A program made the translations under genes and the position numbers. The notes below the pieces were generated by a model that saw nothing but the letters and a program-made list of their open reading frames with translations, searched no databases and was not told the origin of the DNA. A stretch of DNA of 64,000 nucleotides from NCBI GenBank assembly GCA_902604795.1, contig CACKZV010000003.1, positions 62,001 to 126,000 of the forward strand. The letters run 5' to 3'. Below are positions 41,191 to 51,111 of the stretch, in pieces; position 1 is the first letter of the stretch; every line of letters begins with the position of its first letter. The stretch comes from an uncultured Pelagibacteraceae bacterium. Its GTDB lineage: Bacteria > Pseudomonadota > Alphaproteobacteria > Pelagibacterales > Pelagibacteraceae.

Positions 41191-42027
41191 ATGTCAGACA
41201 TAGAAGTAAAAAAAATTATTGAACCTACACAAGCATCTGACGGAGCTGGAGTTAAACTAAAAAGAAGTATCGGTGTAGAGCCAAATTACTTTGATCCATT
41301 TTTAATGCTAGATGAATTTGGATCAGAAAATAGTGAAGATTATATAGCAGGTTTTCCACCTCATCCTCATCGAGGAATAGAAACAGTAACTTATATGTTA
41401 GCTGGAGATTTTGAGCACAAAGATAGTACTGGTGGCGAAGGTAGAATGAGTGCAGGAGATGTTCAGTGGATGAAAACTGGAAGTGGAATAATTCACTCTG
41501 AAATGCCAGCAATGAAAGAAGGTAAACTACATGGATTTCAATTATGGATCAATATGCCAGCTAAACTTAAAATGAGCAAACCTAATTACATCTACATAGA
41601 TGCAGACCAAATGCAATCATATAAAGATGAGGAAAAATTTGTAAAAGTCATAGCTGGTAAATTTAAACAAGCCGAGGGACCTGTAAAAAAACATAATGTT
41701 GAGCCTATTTATTTTGATGTAGAATTAAACAAGAAAAAAGAGTTCAATGTTGATTTACCATCAACTCACAATTCATTTATTTATTTAATTGATGGAGAGA
41801 TTAAAATTGGGAATCAACAACATCAAAAAGTTGAAAATTCAAAACTAATTCTTTTGGAAAAGGGAGACAAACTTAAGGTTTATGGCTTAACTGATGCTAA
41901 GTTTCTTCTAATTGCCGGAAAACCAATAGGTGAACAAATTGCTAGAGGTGGTCCATTTGTTATGAACACTAAACAAGAAATCTTGCAAGCAGTCGAGGAT
42001 TATCATAAAGGTACATTTGTAAAATGA
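41191..42027 (+). CDS. Pirin family protein
   Basis: DPFLMLDEFG, FPPHPHRGIETVTYMLAGDFEHKDS, GVIHSEMP-like GIIHSEMPAMKEGKLHGFQLWINMP. Confidence 0.94.
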   Translation: MSDIEVKKIIEPTQASDGAGVKLKRSIGVEPNYFDPFLMLDEFGSENSEDYIAGFPPHPHRGIETVTYMLAGDFEHKDSTGGEGRMSAGDVQWMKTGSGIIHSEMPAMKEGKLHGFQLWINMPAKLKMSKPNYIYIDADQMQSYKDEEKFVKVIAGKFKQAEGPVKKHNVEPIYFDVELNKKKEFNVDLPSTHNSFIYLIDGEIKIGNQQHQKVENSKLILLEKGDKLKVYGLTDAKFLLIAGKPIGEQIARGGPFVMNTKQEILQAVEDYHKGTFVK

Positions 42028-42995
42028 AATCTATTAAAGTAACAAATACAGGTGGACCAGAAGTTCTTAAAGTAGAAGATATAACTTTAGAAAAACCTGG
42101 AGCAGATGAAGTTCAAATCGAACATGTTTCAATTGGTTTAAATTATATAGATACATATCATAGATCAGGTTTATATCCTCTTGAATTACCAACTGGGATT
42201 GGGATGGAAGCAGCAGGTATAATTAAAGAAGTTGGTTCAAATGTTTCTAATTTTTCAGTTGGAGATAAAATTGCATATGCTGCAGCTCCTTTAGGTGCTT
42301 ACTCAACTCACAGAAATTACACATCAAAAAATATTGTAAAAGTTCCTAATGATATTGATTTGGAGCAAATTTCGAGTGCAATGACAAAAGGAATGACAAC
42401 ATTTTATTTATTACACAAAACATATGTTCCAAAAGAAGGTGAAACTGTCTTATTTCATGCAGCAGCAGGTGGGGTGGGACAATTCTTTTGTCAGTGGGCA
42501 AAAAGTTTAGGACTGAAAGTTATTGGAACAGTTGGTAGTGATGAAAAAGTTGAGATAGCAAAAAAGTATGGTTGTGATGAAGTTATAAACTATTCTAAGG
42601 AGGACTTTGCGAAAAAAGTGTTGGAACTCACAAACGGTAAAGGTGTTTCAGTAGTTTATGATGGTGTGGGAAAAACAACATATGACAAATCCATTGAATG
42701 TTTAAAATTAAGAGGAACAATGGTTTCATTTGGAAATGCATCAGGTCCACTTGACCCAATTATTGTTTCAAAATCTTTGCAACCAAAGGGTATTTATTTC
42801 GTTAGACCTGCAATGAATCAATACTTCACAAATAGTGAAGAAATACAAGAAGCGGCAAACATGTTATTTAAACAAATTTCATCAAGAAACGTAAAAATAG
42901 AAATTTTTAAAAAATATAAATTAGAAGATGTTGTGCAAGCACATAAAGATTTAGAAGGAAGAAAAATTACAGGTCCAGCAGTAATTATTCCTTAA
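42024..42995 (+). CDS. NADPH:quinone reductase (zinc-free MDR)
   Basis: NYIDTYHRSGLYPLELPTGIGMEAAG, HAAAGGVGQFFCQWAKSLG. Confidence 0.93.
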   Translation: MKSIKVTNTGGPEVLKVEDITLEKPGADEVQIEHVSIGLNYIDTYHRSGLYPLELPTGIGMEAAGIIKEVGSNVSNFSVGDKIAYAAAPLGAYSTHRNYTSKNIVKVPNDIDLEQISSAMTKGMTTFYLLHKTYVPKEGETVLFHAAAGGVGQFFCQWAKSLGLKVIGTVGSDEKVEIAKKYGCDEVINYSKEDFAKKVLELTNGKGVSVVYDGVGKTTYDKSIECLKLRGTMVSFGNASGPLDPIIVSKSLQPKGIYFVRPAMNQYFTNSEEIQEAANMLFKQISSRNVKIEIFKKYKLEDVVQAHKDLEGRKITGPAVIIP

Positions 42996-43401
42996 ACTGA
43001 ACATCCATATCAGAAAGATGAAGTTTTAAAGCCTTGGTAGAAATTTGTATTTCTCTAATAAAAAATATAATTGAAATCATCATTGATAAACAACACGTTC
43101 CAAAGATTACTCTAGCTACAATTAAACTTTCTAAATAAAGAGCAAATACAGTCAGCATATTAAATAGAAAACCAAATGCTGCTGACATAATTGCAAACTT
43201 TAATACACCAATTCTGCTATTTAGGTTGATAAGTTGGTCTTTCCATTCTGGTGGAGTGTGTTTTTCAAAGACATACTCATCATGAATTTTTCTAATTAAT
43301 CCACTCAGGGTATGAAATCGGTTACTGTATACACTCATTATAAGCGGTATTGCAGGAAACATTAATGCTGTTACGGTGTAATCTATATTCATTCGAATCA
43401 A
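42985..43401 (-). CDS. DUF2721-like membrane protein
   Basis: TALMFPAIPLIMSVYSNRF plus further TM segments. Confidence 0.65.
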   Translation of the reverse strand: MIRMNIDYTVTALMFPAIPLIMSVYSNRFHTLSGLIRKIHDEYVFEKHTPPEWKDQLINLNSRIGVLKFAIMSAAFGFLFNMLTVFALYLESLIVARVIFGTCCLSMMISIIFFIREIQISTKALKLHLSDMDVQFKE

Positions 43402-43444
43402 TTTGATTATGAGACTCTGCTTTGCTATTTACAAGTAAATTGTT

Positions 43445-44311
43445 ATGCAAAACATCAAATTGTTCGTTGAACTTACAAGATTAAATAGACCAATAGGCTA
43501 CATGCTTTTATTTTGGCCTTGTCTATGGGGTCTTACAATTGCTTATGATTTTAATTCTGAATTGAAGATATTTTATTTTTATTCCTTGTTATTTTTACTT
43601 GGTTCTATTCTAATGAGATCTGCTGGTTGCATTGTAAATGACATAGTAGATAAAAATTTCGACAAAAAAGTTAAGAGAACCAAAAATAGACCAATTGCAT
43701 CAGGAAAAGTTTCTGTAAAGCTTGCGATAATTTACTCTTTTATTTTGTGTGGATTAGCATTTTTAGTATTGATTAATTTTAATAAATTTACAATTTTAAT
43801 GGCAATATTATCAATGCCATTGGCGTTTACTTATCCTTTGATGAAGAGATTTACTTATTGGCCACAGCTATTTCTTGGAATTACATTTAATTATGGTCTT
43901 GTTCTTGCTTGGACATCAATAAATAACAGCATAGATTTAATACCAATTATTTTTTATTTTGGAGCCATATTTTGGACACTGGGTTACGACACTATTTATG
44001 GATATCAAGATATTAAAGATGATGAGATTATAGGAGTAAAATCTACCTCGATAAAATTTAAAAATAACCCAAAAAAATTTATTTCTTTATGTTACATATT
44101 TTTTTTTCTTACATTAATTTTAATTGGCTTATTAATGAACTTTAAAGTGTCATATTTTGTATCTCTGATAATTACTTTTTTTCATTTGGGCTTCTATCAA
44201 ATAAAAAATCTTGAAGTATCGAATCCAAATATGTGTCTAGTAAAATTTAAAAGTAATAATTTATTAGGTCTAATTGTTTTTATAAATATTTTAATTGGAA
44301 AAATAATTTAA
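43445..44311 (+). CDS. ubiA: 4-hydroxybenzoate polyprenyltransferase
   Basis: RLNRPIGYMLLFWPCLWGL, RSAGCIVNDIVDKNFDKKVKRTKNRPIASG, YDTIYGYQDIKDD. Confidence 0.94.
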   Translation: MQNIKLFVELTRLNRPIGYMLLFWPCLWGLTIAYDFNSELKIFYFYSLLFLLGSILMRSAGCIVNDIVDKNFDKKVKRTKNRPIASGKVSVKLAIIYSFILCGLAFLVLINFNKFTILMAILSMPLAFTYPLMKRFTYWPQLFLGITFNYGLVLAWTSINNSIDLIPIIFYFGAIFWTLGYDTIYGYQDIKDDEIIGVKSTSIKFKNNPKKFISLCYIFFFLTLILIGLLMNFKVSYFVSLIITFFHLGFYQIKNLEVSNPNMCLVKFKSNNLLGLIVFINILIGKII

Positions 44312-46054
44312 ATGTCTAACCTTGAAATTTTAAAAAGACTTTACAAAGACTACACAAAAAAATATTTAAATAAAATTTTTCTAGCAGTCTTTTTTTCTAT
44401 ATTAGTTGCTGGTAGCACATCTGCAACTGCATGGTTATTAGATCCAGCAATTGATAAAATTTTTATTAATAAAGACCAGAGCCTACTTTTGATAATCCCA
44501 TTATTAATAATTCTAGCCTTTGCGACTAAAGGAATTTCTCTCTATTTAGCAAGAGTTACAATGATTAAAGTTGCAGAAGAAGTTAAAAAAACGATACAAG
44601 TTAACATGCTTACATCGTTTATTAAGGCTGATACTGAAAATATAGAAAGCAAGCATACTGGAAAATATATTTCCAATCTTAATTTTGATGTTAATCAAAT
44701 TACAGGTATGCTTAGCACTTCTTTTTTAACTTTATTCAAAGATGGGTTAACTTTAATTGGACTTCTCACTGTAATGTTTGTCCAAAATTGGAGGTTATCT
44801 CTAATTGCAATTATTATGATTCCATTTGCATCTTTTATTGCAAAAAAATTAGGTAAAAGAATGGGTAAAGTAGTAACAGAGGCTCAAGTGAAATCTGGAG
44901 ACTTAAATAAATATTTAATTGACATTTTCAAAAATCATAAAATTATCAAAATTTTTCAAAGAGAAAAGTATGAAAACGACAGATCAGAGAGATTTGTTAA
45001 TGATCTAAAAGAAAAATCAATAAAAATATCCTCAGTCTTTATTAGAGCCACACCTGTTATGGAGATTTTAACTGGAACCATGATCGCTATACTAATTTTT
45101 TATTCTGGTAAATTAATAATGAATGATCAATTGAGCTTGAATAATTTTTTTTCTTTTTTAGCTGCAATGATGTTAGCTTATCAGCCAGTAAAGTCTTTAG
45201 CAGTTATTAATGTTGGTGTTAATCAAGGATTATCTGCTAGTAAAAGAATTCTTCCAATAATTGATACAAAAAATTTAATTGAAACTAATGAAGATAAAAT
45301 AAATTTAAATTTGGAAAACGGAACAATTAACTGCAAAAATGTAAATTTCAATTATTCCACAAATTTAGAGAATAAAGTTTTAAAAAATATAAATATTAAA
45401 ATAAATGGTGGAAAGATGACCGCTCTAGTTGGGCAAAGTGGCTCGGGCAAATCAACATTATTAAGTTTAATTCCAAGAATTTATGATCCAAAAACTGGAA
45501 TATTAGAAATCGATGGACAAAATATTAAAGAAGTTAATTTATTTTCCTTAAGGAAAGAAATATCGATAGTTGATCAAAATGTGACTTTATTTGATGATAC
45601 GATTTTCAATAATATAAAATATGCAAAACCAGAAGCAAAAGACGATGAGATTTATGAAGCTGCAAAGCTTTCAATGTGTTCAGAATTTATAGATAAACTT
45701 GAAAATAAATATCAAACCTTAATAGGAGAAAATGGAGTAAGATTATCGGGTGGGGAAAAACAAAGGCTTTCTATAGCAAGAGCATTCTTAAAAAACAGTA
45801 AAATTATTCTTTTAGATGAAGCTACTTCATCTTTAGACTCTGAAACTGAAGAAAAAATACAAAAAGCATTAGATAAATTGACTTCAAATAAAACAACCGT
45901 AGTTATTGCACACAGACTTTCAACTATTTTAAATTCTGATAAAATTTACGTTATGGATAAGGGTATTGTAGTGGATTCAGGAAATCATGAGGAACTCTTA
46001 AATAAGTCTGATACTTATAAAAACTATTATAATAAACAGATAAACAAAAGTTAA
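44312..46054 (+). CDS. msbA: Lipid A export permease/ATP-binding protein (MsbA-like ABC transporter)
   Basis: ABC TM domain then VGQSGSGKSTLLSLIPRIY, RLSGGEKQRLSIARAFLKNSKIILLDEATSSLD; next to waaA/lpxK. Confidence 0.88.
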   Translation: MSNLEILKRLYKDYTKKYLNKIFLAVFFSILVAGSTSATAWLLDPAIDKIFINKDQSLLLIIPLLIILAFATKGISLYLARVTMIKVAEEVKKTIQVNMLTSFIKADTENIESKHTGKYISNLNFDVNQITGMLSTSFLTLFKDGLTLIGLLTVMFVQNWRLSLIAIIMIPFASFIAKKLGKRMGKVVTEAQVKSGDLNKYLIDIFKNHKIIKIFQREKYENDRSERFVNDLKEKSIKISSVFIRATPVMEILTGTMIAILIFYSGKLIMNDQLSLNNFFSFLAAMMLAYQPVKSLAVINVGVNQGLSASKRILPIIDTKNLIETNEDKINLNLENGTINCKNVNFNYSTNLENKVLKNINIKINGGKMTALVGQSGSGKSTLLSLIPRIYDPKTGILEIDGQNIKEVNLFSLRKEISIVDQNVTLFDDTIFNNIKYAKPEAKDDEIYEAAKLSMCSEFIDKLENKYQTLIGENGVRLSGGEKQRLSIARAFLKNSKIILLDEATSSLDSETEEKIQKALDKLTSNKTTVVIAHRLSTILNSDKIYVMDKGIVVDSGNHEELLNKSDTYKNYYNKQINKS

Positions 46055-47289
46055 TGTTTGTTATTTATAATTTATTTTTATTTCCGATAATATTAATTTC
46101 ACCACTAATTGTATTGATTAGAATATTTTTAGGAAAAGAGGACCAACTCAGATTTAAGGAAAAATATGGGTTTTTTCCAAAAAAAAATAAACCCAATGAA
46201 ACAATTTGGATACATGGCGCAAGTGTAGGTGAATTATTAAGTATAATTCCAATTGTAAGGAAGTTTGAAGAAGATAAAGGTATTAAAAGAATTTTAATTA
46301 CTTCATCAACTACCAGTTCTTCGCATATTTTATCTAAATTTAAGTTTAAAAAGACTGTTCATCAGTTTTACCCTTTTGATTTAAATTTTTTAACCAAACA
46401 TTTCATTAATCACTGGAAACCAAAATTAGCAATATTTGTAGACTCTGAAATTTGGCCAAATATGTTTAATAATTTACATAAAAAAAATGTCCCACTAATC
46501 CTTCTGAATGCAAGAATTACAAGAAAATCTTTTACTAGATGGAAATTTTTTCCTAATTTTTCAAAAAAAATTTTTGAAAAAATTACTCTTGCTTTGCCAC
46601 AAAACATAGAGTCAAAAAAATATTTAAAATTATTAGGAACAAAAAAAATAAAACTTGTAGGAAATTTAAAGTTTTTTGGAGGATCAAAAAGGGACAATGT
46701 AAATTTAATTCTTAAAAAAAAATTTTCTAAAAAGGTTATTTTTTGCGCAGCAAGTACTCATCGAACAGAAGAACTATTCGTTGGAAAAGTACATAAAGAA
46801 TTAAAGTCAAAAATTAAAAACCTGATTACAATAATAATCCCAAGACATATAAACAGAAAAAAAGAAATAATTAATGAATTAAACAGTATTGGTCTTAATT
46901 CCCAATTACATACATCATCAAAAAAATTATCCAAAAATACAGATATTTACATAGTGGATACCTACGGAGAGTCTGCAAAATTCTATTCACTTTCTAAATT
47001 AACATTTTTGGGAGGATCACTTATACCACATGGAGGACAGAACCCTCTAGAGCCAGCAAGGAAAGGTAATTATATCTTATATGGTCCACATGTAGAAAAC
47101 TTTAAAGAAGTTTACGAAATGTTAGAAAAATTGAAAATTACAAGAAGAGTGAACTCGATAAAAAATATGAAATCAGCTGTTTGTCAAAAAATTAATTTTT
47201 TACAAGGAAATACTGTGAATAAAAAGTTAAAATACTTAGGAGATAAAATACTAAATAAGAATTTATACGAGATTAAAAAATTTATCTAA
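46054..47289 (+). CDS. waaA: 3-deoxy-D-manno-octulosonic acid transferase
   Basis: IWIHGASVGELLSIIPI, LILLNARITRKSF, FLGGSLIPHGGQNPLEPA. Confidence 0.93.
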   Translation: MFVIYNLFLFPIILISPLIVLIRIFLGKEDQLRFKEKYGFFPKKNKPNETIWIHGASVGELLSIIPIVRKFEEDKGIKRILITSSTTSSSHILSKFKFKKTVHQFYPFDLNFLTKHFINHWKPKLAIFVDSEIWPNMFNNLHKKNVPLILLNARITRKSFTRWKFFPNFSKKIFEKITLALPQNIESKKYLKLLGTKKIKLVGNLKFFGGSKRDNVNLILKKKFSKKVIFCAASTHRTEELFVGKVHKELKSKIKNLITIIIPRHINRKKEIINELNSIGLNSQLHTSSKKLSKNTDIYIVDTYGESAKFYSLSKLTFLGGSLIPHGGQNPLEPARKGNYILYGPHVENFKEVYEMLEKLKITRRVNSIKNMKSAVCQKINFLQGNTVNKKLKYLGDKILNKNLYEIKKFI

Positions 47290-48207
47290 ATGAAAATTAT
47301 TAAACCATCATATTTAAATGATAAAAATTTAATTTCATATTTATTAACTCCTTTTACGATTTTTACTATGTTAATAAATTTTAGTAAAAATTTTTTAATT
47401 AGAAAAAAATATAAAATCAAAACTATATGTGTAGGAAATATTTATATTGGTGGAACTGGAAAAACTTCTCTAAGCATACAAATAAATAAAATTTTAAAAA
47501 ATAAGTTTAGAACAGTATTTGTTAAAAAAAGATATTTAGATCAACTAGACGAAACAAAAATGCTTCAAGCTCATGGGAAGCTAATTAGTGATAAAAATAG
47601 AGGTATAAGTTTAGATAAAGCTGAGATAAAAAAGTTTGATTTAGCGATTTTAGATGATGGTTTGCAAGACAAAAAAATAGATTATGACATATCAATTGCT
47701 TGCTTTAATTCGACTTATGGCATCGGTAACGGATATTTAATTCCAGCAGGGCCTTTAAGGGAAAAACTAGAAATATTAAAAAAATATAGCGCAATTTTTT
47801 TAGTTGGTGAAAAAAAAAATACAAAACTTTCATCAATATTAAAAAAATTTAATAATAAAATATTTTATTCCAAATATGTTCCAATCAATATAAAAAACTT
47901 CAATAGAAAAAAAAGCTACTTATATTTTTGTGGGATTGGAAATCCAGAGGAGTTTGAAAACACACTTAATAAATATAAGTTTAATATATCAAAAAAGTTT
48001 ATATTTCCCGATCATCATAATTATACGAATGAGGATTTAGAAAAAATAAAAAAAATTGCTTCAAATGATCAATTAGAAATCATTACTACAGAAAAAGATT
48101 ATAAAAGACTAACTAATAGTAATAAAAAAAATATTAAATACTTAAAAGTAGAGTTGCGAATAGAAAATTATAAAAAGTTTTCAAATTTTTTAAAAGAAAA
48201 GATATGA
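47290..48207 (+). CDS. lpxK: Tetraacyldisaccharide 4'-kinase
   Basis: CVGNIYIGGTGKTSL, LAILDDGLQDKKIDYDI, LIPAGPLRE. Confidence 0.92.
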   Translation: MKIIKPSYLNDKNLISYLLTPFTIFTMLINFSKNFLIRKKYKIKTICVGNIYIGGTGKTSLSIQINKILKNKFRTVFVKKRYLDQLDETKMLQAHGKLISDKNRGISLDKAEIKKFDLAILDDGLQDKKIDYDISIACFNSTYGIGNGYLIPAGPLREKLEILKKYSAIFLVGEKKNTKLSSILKKFNNKIFYSKYVPINIKNFNRKKSYLYFCGIGNPEEFENTLNKYKFNISKKFIFPDHHNYTNEDLEKIKKIASNDQLEIITTEKDYKRLTNSNKKNIKYLKVELRIENYKKFSNFLKEKI

Positions 48208-49064
48208 AAAAAATAATATATTTTATTGAATTTCTATTGGTAGAATTTTTATTTATTATTTGCAAAATTATAGGATATAAATCAGCATCTAATTTGGGGT
48301 TTTTTATTGGAAAAAATTTTGGAAACTTTTTTAGAAAAAAAAAGTCAATAATTGAAAATTTGCATAAGTCTAAAATTGTTATAAATATTTCTGACAATCA
48401 ATTTGTTAATAATATTCTAGGAAACTATGGGCGTATTTTAGCAGAATATCCGTTTTTAAAAGATTTTAGAAAAAATAAGCTAGAGCAATTTATAAGAATT
48501 GATGGTATTAAAAATTTAAATAAAATTAAAAGTAACAATAAGCCTGTTGTTTTTATATCAGGACATTTTAACAACTTTGAACTCATGGCCATGCAAATTG
48601 AGAAACATGGCATAAATTTAGCAGCAATATATAGACCACTTAATAATATTTTTTTAAATAAAACAATGGAAACGATAAGAACAAAATATATTTGTAGAAA
48701 TCAAATTAAGAAAGGAAGATCAGGTACTAGACAAATTTTAGAAAATTTAAAAAAAGGTAACTCTATAGCTTTGATGATTGATCAAAGAGTTACGGAAGGT
48801 ATAAAAATTAATTTTTTTGGAAACCTAGCATCTACCACCACCATACCAGCTCAAATTATAAAAAAATATGAATGTGATATAGTTCCAATTTATATTGAAA
48901 GATTAGAGAAACATAACTTTAAAATGTATGTGTCTCAGCCAATAGCAATAAATTCCGAGAAGTCTCAAGAGGAAATTTCTGAACATTTAAATAAGATATT
49001 AGAAAAAATGATACTAAAAAATCCTGATCAATGGATTTGGACACACAATAGATGGAAAAAATAA
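48204..49064 (+). CDS. Lipid A biosynthesis lauroyl/myristoyl acyltransferase (LpxL/HtrB family)
   Basis: FISGHFNNFELMAM, LMIDQRVTEGIKINFFG, NPDQWIWTHNRWK. Confidence 0.9.
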   Translation: MKKIIYFIEFLLVEFLFIICKIIGYKSASNLGFFIGKNFGNFFRKKKSIIENLHKSKIVINISDNQFVNNILGNYGRILAEYPFLKDFRKNKLEQFIRIDGIKNLNKIKSNNKPVVFISGHFNNFELMAMQIEKHGINLAAIYRPLNNIFLNKTMETIRTKYICRNQIKKGRSGTRQILENLKKGNSIALMIDQRVTEGIKINFFGNLASTTTIPAQIIKKYECDIVPIYIERLEKHNFKMYVSQPIAINSEKSQEEISEHLNKILEKMILKNPDQWIWTHNRWKK

Positions 49065-49067
49065 TAA

Positions 49068-49259
49068 TTATTTAGTATCTTTTTCTTTTTTTATTGAAGC
49101 CTCAACATAAGAAAAGTAAGCCTCTTGCTCATCAACATTCCAATAATTCAAATTCTGTAGTGAAATTTTCTTTCCTGAAACTGCACAAATAACATGGTCA
49201 CCTTCCTCTACAATATCAAAATTATTTGGCAGATATTTTAATTTTGCTAACTTGTTCAT
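49068..49259 (-). CDS. DUF2093-like small protein
   Basis: KLKYLPNNFDIVEEGDHVICAVSGKKISLQNLNYWNVDEQEAY. Confidence 0.75.
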   Translation of the reverse strand: MNKLAKLKYLPNNFDIVEEGDHVICAVSGKKISLQNLNYWNVDEQEAYFSYVEASIKKEKDTK

Positions 49260-49285
49260 GATTTATAGGATATATATTTGAATAT

Positions 49286-50551
49286 ATGAAAATTGCAATT
49301 CTTGGAAATGGCGGTAGAGAACATGCAATAGCAACCAAAATCTCAAAATCCTCCAAACTTGAAAAATTATATTGTATACCAGGTAATGCTGGTACTGACT
49401 CAATAGCAGAGAATGTAGAACTGGATTTTTACAATTTTGAAAGTTTATTGCAGTTTATAAAAGAAAATAAAATTGATTTGGTAATTGTTGGACCTGAAAA
49501 ACCTCTAGTTGATGGTGTTGTTGATTTTCTTTTAAAAGAAAATATAAAAGTCTTTGGTCCAAATAAAAAAGTTTCACAATTAGAAGGATCAAAAATATTT
49601 ACAAAGAAAATATGTGAAAAGTACAATATTCCTACTGCACAATTTGGAGTATTTAGAACTGCTTCAGAAGCTTATTCATATTTAAAAAATGCAAATATGC
49701 CTATAGTGGTTAAAGCAGATGGATTAGCTGCAGGTAAAGGTGTTTATATTTGCGAGGATTTGGAAAGTTCAAATAAAGCTGTGCAAGAAATATTTAATGG
49801 AAAATTTGGTTTAGCTGAACAAGTACTTATTGAAGAATTTTTGCAAGGAGATGAAATGAGTTATTTCGTACTTTCAGATGGAAAAACGTATAAAAGATTT
49901 AATACTGCTCAAGACCATAAGAGAGTTGGTGAGGGAGATAGAGGAAAAAATACAGGAGGGATGGGTGCATATTCGCCTTCTGGACTTATAAATGCAGAAC
50001 TAGACAAAAAAATAATTACAGAAATTGTTAATCCTACTTTTCAGGCTATTAAAGACATGGGAGAAAATTACAAAGGATTTTTATATGTTGGTCTAATGAT
50101 TAAAGACAATAATCCGTATCTTATTGAATATAATGTGAGAATGGGAGATCCAGAATGTCAAACAATTTTGCCACTTTTAGCTAATGATTTATTAGATCTA
50201 ATTTTATCTTGTTGTAATGAAACTTTAGAGAGTCACGATATTCTTTGGGAGGAAAAAAAGAGTATTTGTCTAGTCCTTTGCTCTAATGGATATCCAGATA
50301 TTTATAAAAAAAACGTCGAAATACCTAAGATTGAAAATATAAAAAATAATGACTCATTTTTTATTTACCATGCAGGCACAGAAAAAAAAGATAACAAAGT
50401 TCACGCTATTGGAGGAAGAGTGCTTAATTTTGTAAGTATCTCTGATAATTTTAAGTCCTCACGAGACATAGTAATCAAAGAAATTGAAAATCTAAATTGG
50501 GAAAATGGTTTTTATCGTAGAGATATTGGATATAAAATTATTGATAAATGA
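49286..50551 (+). CDS. purD: Phosphoribosylamine-glycine ligase
   Basis: ILGNGGREHAIA, VIVGPEKPLVDGV, ADGLAAGKGV, YNVRMGDPECQ. Confidence 0.96.
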   Translation: MKIAILGNGGREHAIATKISKSSKLEKLYCIPGNAGTDSIAENVELDFYNFESLLQFIKENKIDLVIVGPEKPLVDGVVDFLLKENIKVFGPNKKVSQLEGSKIFTKKICEKYNIPTAQFGVFRTASEAYSYLKNANMPIVVKADGLAAGKGVYICEDLESSNKAVQEIFNGKFGLAEQVLIEEFLQGDEMSYFVLSDGKTYKRFNTAQDHKRVGEGDRGKNTGGMGAYSPSGLINAELDKKIITEIVNPTFQAIKDMGENYKGFLYVGLMIKDNNPYLIEYNVRMGDPECQTILPLLANDLLDLILSCCNETLESHDILWEEKKSICLVLCSNGYPDIYKKNVEIPKIENIKNNDSFFIYHAGTEKKDNKVHAIGGRVLNFVSISDNFKSSRDIVIKEIENLNWENGFYRRDIGYKIIDK

Positions 50552-51111
50552 GAGTCATAGGAGGAAATCTTAAAGGTAAAAAATTATTAATTCCTCTGGA
50601 TAAATCTACCAGACCATTGAGAGATATGGTTAGAGAATCAATTTTCAATATTTTAGACCATTCAAGTAAAGTGTCTAAAAATATAACTAACTCTAAAGTG
50701 TTGGATTTATTTTCTGGTACTGGTTCATTTGGAATTGAGTGTTTGTCTAGAGGGGCTAAAGAAGTAATTTTCTTTGAAAATTATTATAATTCTATAAAAG
50801 TTTTAAAAGATAATATTTTTAATTTAAAATTAGAGAGCAGAACTAAAGTATATGAGAGTGATGCATACAATTTAAAAGAATCAAATTTAAACAATAAAAT
50901 TTTTGATGTAATTTTTCTAGATCCACCTTTTAAAGACCAAGAAGTAAACATTTTAATAGATCAAATAAAAATATCAAAGGTTGCTGATATCAATACATTA
51001 ATAATTATACATCGAAATAAAAAATCGGTGGATAATATTTCTAAGTTTTTAAATGTTTTGGATGAAAAGAATTACGGTTTATCTAAAATTTTATTCAGTA
51101 AATTAATTTAA
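50548..51111 (+). CDS. rsmD: 16S rRNA (guanine(966)-N2)-methyltransferase
   Basis: RVIGGNLKGKKL, RPLRDMVRESIFNIL, VLDLFSGTGSFGIECLSRGA, FLDPPF. Confidence 0.93.
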   Translation: MRVIGGNLKGKKLLIPLDKSTRPLRDMVRESIFNILDHSSKVSKNITNSKVLDLFSGTGSFGIECLSRGAKEVIFFENYYNSIKVLKDNIFNLKLESRTKVYESDAYNLKESNLNNKIFDVIFLDPPFKDQEVNILIDQIKISKVADINTLIIIHRNKKSVDNISKFLNVLDEKNYGLSKILFSKLI

